Shown here piece after piece: positions 6,349 to 10,730 of a DNA stretch of 10,730 nt; position 1 is the stretch's first letter; every line of letters starts with the position of its first letter. Both the position numbers and the translations under genes were made by a program. The notes below the pieces were generated by a model. It was not told the origin of the DNA and did no database searches. It saw only the letters and a program-made list of their open reading frames with translations. Origin of the DNA: Syntrophaceae bacterium (GTDB taxonomy: Bacteria; Desulfobacterota; SM23-61). Where the stretch lies: positions 9,130 to 19,859 of the forward strand of contig PMCE01000263.1 of the NCBI GenBank assembly GCA_003154025.1. The letters run 5' to 3'.

Positions 6349-6392
6349 ATAGCCGAAATGGCGGTCCAATCGGAAAATTCCCCAGCCCGGCA

Positions 6393-6809
6393 ATGAAAAA
6401 ATACGAGACCTTCGATCATACGGCGGACATTGGGATTCGCGCCTTCGGGCGGAACTTGGAAGAGCTCTTTGCCAACGCGGCCTATGCCCTGTTCGATCAA
6501 TTAACCGACCTCAGAAAGGTTCGGAAGGAAGGTTCCCGTGAAATTTCCATCCAGGGGGCCGACCGGGAGGACCTCCTGATTCGTTGGCTGGGCGAACTTC
6601 TCTTTCTCTGCGAGAGCCGCGGGTACCTCTTCAAAGAATTCTCTTTTTCTCGCCTGGAACCCACCTCCCTGAAAGCGGTTGCCCGGGGAGAGCCCTTCGA
6701 CCCTTCTCGCCATCACCTCAAGACCGAAATCAAGGCTGTGACCTACCATCAGGTTGAAGTAAAGGAGAAGGATGGAAGATGGGAAGGAAGGGTTGTTTTC
6801 GATGTCTAA
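6393..6809 (+). CDS. Archease, RtcB-activating protein
   Basis: A 138-aa small cytoplasmic protein of the archease family. Known: archease accelerates guanylylation of the RNA ligase RtcB and lets it turn over repeatedly; it binds metal through conserved acidic and His residues. Seen: the N-terminal signature FDHTADIGI (residues 7-15), a central LIRWLGELLFLCE helix, HHLKTEIKAVTYHQVEV near 107-123, and the conserved terminal VVFDV with the acidic residue next to last. Length and motifs are full. Start ATG 6393 is the only sensible one, although its ribosome site is weak. rtcB begins 148 bases downstream on the same strand, the expected partner, so co-transcription is likely in spite of the hairpin between them. 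Confidence 0.93.
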   Translation: MKKYETFDHTADIGIRAFGRNLEELFANAAYALFDQLTDLRKVRKEGSREISIQGADREDLLIRWLGELLFLCESRGYLFKEFSFSRLEPTSLKAVARGEPFDPSRHHLKTEIKAVTYHQVEVKEKDGRWEGRVVFDV

Positions 6810-6846
6810 ATTCAAAGACTTTAACCGCTGAGAACGCGAGATAATA

Positions 6847-6936
6847 TGGAATAATGGAATACTGGAATCTTGGAATGATGGATAAGGCGATTCTTATTTC
6901 CCCAGCATTCCATTTTTCCAATATTCCTCTATTCCA
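6847..6936. repeat. Period-8 TGGAAT array folded into a 35-base inverted repeat
   Basis: The left arm (6847-6881) is built from TGGAAT plus two variable bases: units start at 6847, 6855, 6863 and 6871. The right arm (6902-6936) is its imperfect reverse complement, with 28 of 35 positions matching, and the loop is 20 bases. The structure fills the archease to rtcB gap and ends 10 bases before the rtcB ribosome site. No T-run follows, so it is not a standard terminator. Confidence 0.8.
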
Positions 6937-6946
6937 GGTTTTTTAT

Positions 6947-6951
6947 GGAGG
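6947..6951 (+). promoter_or_regulatory. Ribosome binding site of rtcB
   Basis: GGAGG six bases before ATG 6958 fixes the rtcB start. Confidence 0.8.
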
Positions 6952-6957
6952 TTTTTC

Positions 6958-8409
6958 ATGAACAGCCAGGAAAAGATCCGTCTGGAAAAGATCGACGACG
7001 TGCGCTGGCGGATTCCGCGCACCGGCGGGATGCGGGTGGACGGGATCATCTATACCTCCGAAGGGATGTTGAGAGATCTCGCCCAGGACGAAAGCCCGAA
7101 ACAGGTGGCCAACGTGGCCCACCTGCCGGGAATTCAGAGGTATTCCCTAGCCATGCCGGACATTCACTGGGGCTATGGGTTTCCCATCGGCGGGGTGGCC
7201 GCCTTCGACTGGAAGGAAGGGGTGATCTCCCCTGGAGGAGTGGGGTATGACATCAACTGCGGGACCAGGCTTCTCCGTTCGAACCTTTCTACCCGGGACC
7301 TGCGGCCCAGGATCAAGGACCTGGCCCAGGCCCTTTTTGAGTCCATTCCCTCGGGCGTGGGCTCGAAAGGAGCCCTGCGGTTAAGCTCCCAGGAATTGCG
7401 TCAGGTCCTTAAGAAAGGATCGGCCTGGGCGGTGAGCCAAGGTTACGGCTCCCCCGAGGATGTGGACCGAACCGAGGATCAGGGCTGTATGCAAGGGGCC
7501 GACCCGGAGGTGGTCGGGGACCGGGCCATGGAGCGGGGCCGGCCGCAGCTGGGCACCCTCGGGTCCGGAAACCACTTCCTGGAAGTCGGGTACGTGGAAG
7601 AAATCTATGATCCGGAAGCAGCCCGGGCCTTCGGCCTGGAGAAGGATCAAGTCACGGTCTTTATCCACTCCGGGTCCCGCGGATTCGGCTATCAGGTATG
7701 CGATGACTTCCTGAAGAAGATGGGAGAGCGGGTCCGCCAGCTGGGGCTGGAGCTTCCCGACCGGCAGCTGGCCTGCGATTTCATCCACGGCCATACCGGA
7801 CAGGAATATCTCGCCGGTATGGCTTGCGCCGCCAATTATGCCTGGGCCAACAGGCAGATGCTCATGCATTGGACCCGGGAAGTCTTCGAGCGGTTGCTCC
7901 AGATGAGTCCCCGCGACCTGGGGATGCACCTGGTCTACGATGTCTGCCACAACATCGCCAAGCGCGAGTCTCACCTGGTGGAGGGAGTCCGCAAGGAAGT
8001 GTGCGTCCACCGCAAAGGGGCCACCCGGGCCTTTCCGCCCGGCCACCCCTCCGTTCCCGAAGTCTACCGAAAAGTGGGCCAGCCGGTTCTTATCCCGGGC
8101 GATATGGGAAGGTATTCTTACGTGCTGGTGGGGACGGAGAAAGCCATGGAAGAGACCTTCGGCAGCACCTGCCATGGAGCGGGACGCCTGCAAAGCCGGA
8201 CGCAGGCCAAGAAGGCCAGCAAGGGAAGGCCCCTTCAACGGGAGTTGGAAGATCGGGGGATCCATGTCCGGACGGCTAACCGGGCCACTCTGCTGGAGGA
8301 GGCCCCCGAGGCCTACAAAGACGTCAGCCAGGTCGTGGAAGTTGTCCACCAGGCGGGAATTTCCAGGAAGGTGGCCAAGTTAAGGCCGTGGGCCGTCGTT
8401 AAAGGATGA
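6958..8409 (+). CDS. rtcB: RNA-splicing ligase RtcB (tRNA ligase / RNA repair)
   Basis: A 483-aa cytoplasmic GTP- and Mn-dependent RNA ligase that joins 2',3'-cyclic-phosphate or 3'-phosphate ends to 5'-OH ends. Seen, with the archaeal (Pyrococcus) ligand order preserved: Asp98 and Cys101 in GYDINCGTRLL, His206 in GSGNHFLEV, His237 in IHSGSRGFGYQV, His331 in DVCHNIAKRE, and the expected guanylylated His406 in TCHGAGR, followed by SRTQAKK. HRKGATRAFPPGH (351-363) and PGDMGRYSYVLVG (380-392) are also present. It is full length and no catalytic residue is missing. Archease lies upstream. No rtcA or rtcR is visible, so control by RtcR is not supported here. The stop codon TGA at 8407-8409 is the first part of a repeat unit. 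The long antisense open frame at 7381-8349 is a shadow. Confidence 0.97.
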   Translation: MNSQEKIRLEKIDDVRWRIPRTGGMRVDGIIYTSEGMLRDLAQDESPKQVANVAHLPGIQRYSLAMPDIHWGYGFPIGGVAAFDWKEGVISPGGVGYDINCGTRLLRSNLSTRDLRPRIKDLAQALFESIPSGVGSKGALRLSSQELRQVLKKGSAWAVSQGYGSPEDVDRTEDQGCMQGADPEVVGDRAMERGRPQLGTLGSGNHFLEVGYVEEIYDPEAARAFGLEKDQVTVFIHSGSRGFGYQVCDDFLKKMGERVRQLGLELPDRQLACDFIHGHTGQEYLAGMACAANYAWANRQMLMHWTREVFERLLQMSPRDLGMHLVYDVCHNIAKRESHLVEGVRKEVCVHRKGATRAFPPGHPSVPEVYRKVGQPVLIPGDMGRYSYVLVGTEKAMEETFGSTCHGAGRLQSRTQAKKASKGRPLQRELEDRGIHVRTANRATLLEEAPEAYKDVSQVVEVVHQAGISRKVAKLRPWAVVKG

Positions 8410-8594
8410 CGCGGCCAAATACCGACGCGGGGACGCGAGGACACGGAGAAAAGGGATTTTGTTTCTTCGTCGCGTCATCGCGTCTTGGTGTCCTCATGTC
8501 AGTCTTTTTTCCGCGTCCCCGTGTCTTCGCGTCATTCCTTACCTCGCGTCTCCGCGTCAATTTTTTCCCCGCGTCCTTGCGTCATCGCGTCTTG
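8407..8594. repeat. Period-8 GACGCG/CGCGTC array between convergent genes
   Basis: The gap between rtcB and the PBP gene is made largely of 8-base units. GACGCG-type units start at 8408, 8424, 8432 and 8440 (GACACG in the last); the opposite orientation CGCGTC recurs at 8471, 8479, 8511, 8527, near 8545-8558, and 8571-8592. The arms 8432-8446 and 8519-8533 pair at 14 of 15 positions, and a 16-base direct repeat occurs at 8472-8487 and 8579-8594. Both flanking stop codons lie inside units (TGACGC on each strand). A bidirectional terminator role is plausible because T-runs occur at 8505-8510 and 8561-8566. Confidence 0.8.
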
Positions 8595-10654
8595 ACATCG
8601 GATTTTTTCAGCATCTCGTCGGGCAGTCTTTGAGGCCCTGCGGGGCTCTGCACTCCGGCTGAAGGCTCCGTTCCCTCCCTGAAGCACTCGTAGAGGACTT
8701 TGCCCGATTTGACCCAGCGCATGCTCCCCATGGGTTCGCCGGTTTCTTTATCGACCTTGACAAAGACGATCCCGTCGGGAACCGCAAAATCTTCCACCGG
8801 GATATCCTCCGCCGCCTCTTTCATGAACGCCAGCCAGAGCGGCAGGGCGGCCACGGCCCCGGTCTCATGGCTTCCCAGGGATTTTTCAATGTCATATCCT
8901 ACCCAGGCCCCGGCGACCAGTTTCTGGGGAAGAAATCCGATAAACCAGGCGTCGCGGGTGTCATTGGTCGTTCCGGTTTTGCCCGCTGCCGGCCGGCCCA
9001 AAGCCTTGGCCCCTTGCCCGGTCCCTTCCTGAATTACGCTTTGCATCAGGCTGGTAATGAGGTAGGAAGTCTGCGGGCTGATCACCTCGAGGGATGAGGG
9101 CTCGGTCTCTTCCATTACCGCCCCTTCCTTGTCCTGGATCTGGTTGATGAGGACGGGGTCCGCCCGGTATCCCTGGGCGGCGAAGACCCCAAAGGCCCGG
9201 GTCAATTCCAGAAGGGTAACGTTCGCCGAACCGAGAGCCAACGATAAATTAGGTTCGAGCTTAGTCTTGATTCCCAAATTCGCGGCATAGTCGATCAGGT
9301 AGTCCAGACCGATAATCTGGGCAATCCTCACCGTCGGAACGTTCCGGGAAAAGGTCAAAGCCTTGCGCAGGGTGACCGGCCCCCAGAACTCCCGGTCAAA
9401 ATTCTGGGGCGCCCAGGGTTCCTTTCCCGGGACGTCCACGAAAGAGAAAGGTTCATCTTTTATGATCGAAGCGGGGGTCATTCCCTTGTCCAGAGCAGCG
9501 GCGTAGACGATGGGCTTGAAGGCTGAACCCGCCTGCCTTTTGGCCTGGATGGCCCGGTTGAATTGGCTCGACGAAAAATCCCGTCCCCCTACCATCGCCA
9601 GGATGAATCCCGACTGGGGTTCAAGCGCGATCAAGGCCCCCTGGATCGCCTCCCGCCCTTTCCCTTTGCCGCCCCGGGCTTCGAATTCCTCCAATCCCTT
9701 CTGGACGGCCCTCTGCGCTGCCTTCTGCAGACGGGAATTGATGGTGGTATAGATCTTCAGGCCCCCTTTGTAGAGCAGATCCTTCCCGTATTTCTGCTCC
9801 ACATACTGGCGGACCTGCTCCACCACGTAGGGCGCGTCGAGGTACCCCTTGGGTCCCCGCGGCCTCAGCTTGATCTCTTCCGCCTGGGCCTTCTGCGCCT
9901 GCTCCTTGGTGATCATCTTCCGCTCCACCATGCGGCTGAGTACGTAGAGCTGGCGCTCCCGGGCCTTCTTGGGGTTCCGCAGGGGAGACAGGTTGTTGGG
10001 GGAAGGGGGAAGACCGGCCAGGAGGGCGCACTCCGCCAGGCTCAGGTTCTGCACCGGTTTCCCGAAATAGGTCTTGGAGGCCGCCCCCACTCCATAGGCT
10101 CCCTCGCCCAGGTAAATCTGGTTCAGGTAGAGGAAGAGGATCTCATTCTTGGTCAGGTAGTGTTCGATCCGCTGGGCCAGAATCGCCTCTTTTATTTTAC
10201 GGGTGAAGCTCTTCTCCGGGGTGAGGAAGAAGGACTTGGCGATTTGCTGGGTGATGGTGCTCCCGCCCTGCACCATATCCAGGGCTTCGATGTTGCGGAA
10301 GGCTGCCCCCACGATCCTACGGTAATCGATCCCCTGATGTTCGAAGAAACGGGCATCCTCGGCAGCGATGAAAGCCTTGGCCAGGAACCGGGACATCTGA
10401 GAGAGGGGAATGACAGTTCTCTTCTCGACAAAAAACTCCCCGATCAATACTTCATCCTCCGAGTAGACCTCGGAAGTGATGAACGGCTGGTAATCCTTCA
10501 GGGTCGTCAGCCGGGGAAGGTCGAAGACCATGGTGAAGTAAAAAGCGACTCCTGCCCCGCCAAAAATCACCAGGAGGAGGAGGACGACCAAGATGAGGGT
10601 ACCCCACCTTCGCTTTTTCTTACCCTGCTTCTTTTTTGCTTTCGCTTCCGTCAT
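8582..10654 (-). CDS. Bifunctional penicillin-binding protein, PBP1A family (mrcA/ponA-like)
   Basis: A 690-aa class A PBP that polymerises glycan strands and cross-links them in the periplasm, anchored in the inner membrane. Seen: a Lys/Arg-rich cytoplasmic start, one membrane helix (about 18-42), a GT51 domain with EDARFFEHQGID (Glu99) and GGSTITQQIAKSFFL (130-144), the LYLNQIYLGEGAYGVGAASKTYF block, then a transpeptidase domain with SAFK (Ser377 nucleophile, Lys380), SRN (436-438) and KTGTTND (559-565). All catalytic motifs are intact. It is shorter than the about 850-residue Escherichia coli PBP1A, and the linker between the domains leaves no room for the OB-like insert. The final residues (VKTR) and the stop are encoded by the CGCGTC repeat. 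Start ATG 10654 lacks a strong ribosome site; the 76 bases beyond it show no other feature. Confidence 0.96.
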   Translation of the reverse strand: MTEAKAKKKQGKKKRRWGTLILVVLLLLVIFGGAGVAFYFTMVFDLPRLTTLKDYQPFITSEVYSEDEVLIGEFFVEKRTVIPLSQMSRFLAKAFIAAEDARFFEHQGIDYRRIVGAAFRNIEALDMVQGGSTITQQIAKSFFLTPEKSFTRKIKEAILAQRIEHYLTKNEILFLYLNQIYLGEGAYGVGAASKTYFGKPVQNLSLAECALLAGLPPSPNNLSPLRNPKKARERQLYVLSRMVERKMITKEQAQKAQAEEIKLRPRGPKGYLDAPYVVEQVRQYVEQKYGKDLLYKGGLKIYTTINSRLQKAAQRAVQKGLEEFEARGGKGKGREAIQGALIALEPQSGFILAMVGGRDFSSSQFNRAIQAKRQAGSAFKPIVYAAALDKGMTPASIIKDEPFSFVDVPGKEPWAPQNFDREFWGPVTLRKALTFSRNVPTVRIAQIIGLDYLIDYAANLGIKTKLEPNLSLALGSANVTLLELTRAFGVFAAQGYRADPVLINQIQDKEGAVMEETEPSSLEVISPQTSYLITSLMQSVIQEGTGQGAKALGRPAAGKTGTTNDTRDAWFIGFLPQKLVAGAWVGYDIEKSLGSHETGAVAALPLWLAFMKEAAEDIPVEDFAVPDGIVFVKVDKETGEPMGSMRWVKSGKVLYECFREGTEPSAGVQSPAGPQRLPDEMLKKSDVKTR

Positions 10655-10730
10655 AGGACTTTGCTTTTTCTAATCCCTTACCCGGCCGAGCCGGAACCAA
10701 ACAAGGAAACTGTCGGGGCACGATGTCCCG

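Larger units (their letters stand above)
5890..6392. other. Gene-poor spacer between tpx and archease
   Basis: These 503 bases separate the divergent tpx and archease genes. They hold the Tpx ribosome site, an inverted repeat (5939-5985), a decayed membrane-protein gene fragment (6007-6192, minus), two period-14 tandem repeats (6191-6218 and 6291-6314), and a likely archease promoter (6320-6348). Open frames on the plus strand (for example 5932-6252) lack ribosome sites and read as low-complexity shadow sequence. Confidence 0.6.

Noticed and set aside
7381..8349. Long minus-strand open frame (322 codons) opposite rtcB
   Set aside because: rtcB is unambiguous with all active-site residues; the antisense frame is a GC-rich codon shadow with no recognisable domain.
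8408..8594. CRISPR array
   Set aside because: Units are 8 bases, degenerate and in both orientations; there are no 25-40 base repeats with unique spacers, and no cas genes.
8406..8662. Plus-strand open frames over the rtcB-PBP spacer (e.g. 8406-8633)
   Set aside because: They translate the CGCGTC array into low-complexity Arg/Ser/Phe text, overlap both neighbours and have no ribosome site.

Overview
This window looks like a piece of a moderately GC-rich, Gram-negative bacterial chromosome. The best guess is a member of the former Deltaproteobacteria (Desulfobacterota or a relative). The basis is circumstantial: two GT51 peptidoglycan polymerases, a bacterial RtcB with its archease, a short PBP1A without a visible OB insert, and intergenic spaces packed with short phrase-like repeats. 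No rRNA, tRNA, CRISPR array, transposase or phage gene was seen.

Layout, left to right. An M20D amidohydrolase is cut by the left edge (minus strand, 1-254) and is divergent from a monofunctional transglycosylase, mtgA (plus, 360-1130). A soluble-looking lytic transglycosylase follows (plus, 1239-1946). It converges on a minus-strand pair: a cation diffusion facilitator (2054-3031) and, upstream of it, a small exported His/Cys protein (3144-3452) with a good sigma70-type promoter. Next come an M20 ArgE/DapE-type deacylase (3675-4841) and, upstream of it, a thiol peroxidase fused to a long lysine-rich coiled coil (4963-5889), both minus. The 500-base gap at 5890-6392 holds inverted and tandem repeats, the decayed first 40 or so codons of a spermidine-synthase-like membrane protein, and a promoter. 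That promoter probably drives archease (6393-6809) and the RNA ligase RtcB (6958-8409), both plus. RtcB converges on a bifunctional PBP1A (8582-10654, minus).

Functional themes. Three genes act on peptidoglycan: mtgA and PBP1A polymerise glycan from lipid II, and the SLT protein cleaves it. Archease and RtcB form a known RNA-ligation pair in which archease activates RtcB. The CDF exporter and the small His/Cys protein may form a metal-handling unit (inference). The Tpx fusion probably removes peroxides.

The least ordinary features are: (i) intergenic arrays of a conserved 6-base core plus variable bases (period 8 in two places, 7, 9-10 or 14 elsewhere), several with an inverted copy that can fold back; one array fills the space between the convergent rtcB and PBP1A genes and contains both stop codons; (ii) the histone-H1-like or coiled-coil extension on the peroxidase; (iii) the small FHFH/CSIC protein upstream of a CDF that ends in a regularly spaced four-cysteine tail; and (iv) the unannotated gene remnant near 6007-6192. 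All functional calls come from reading motifs, not from database searches.
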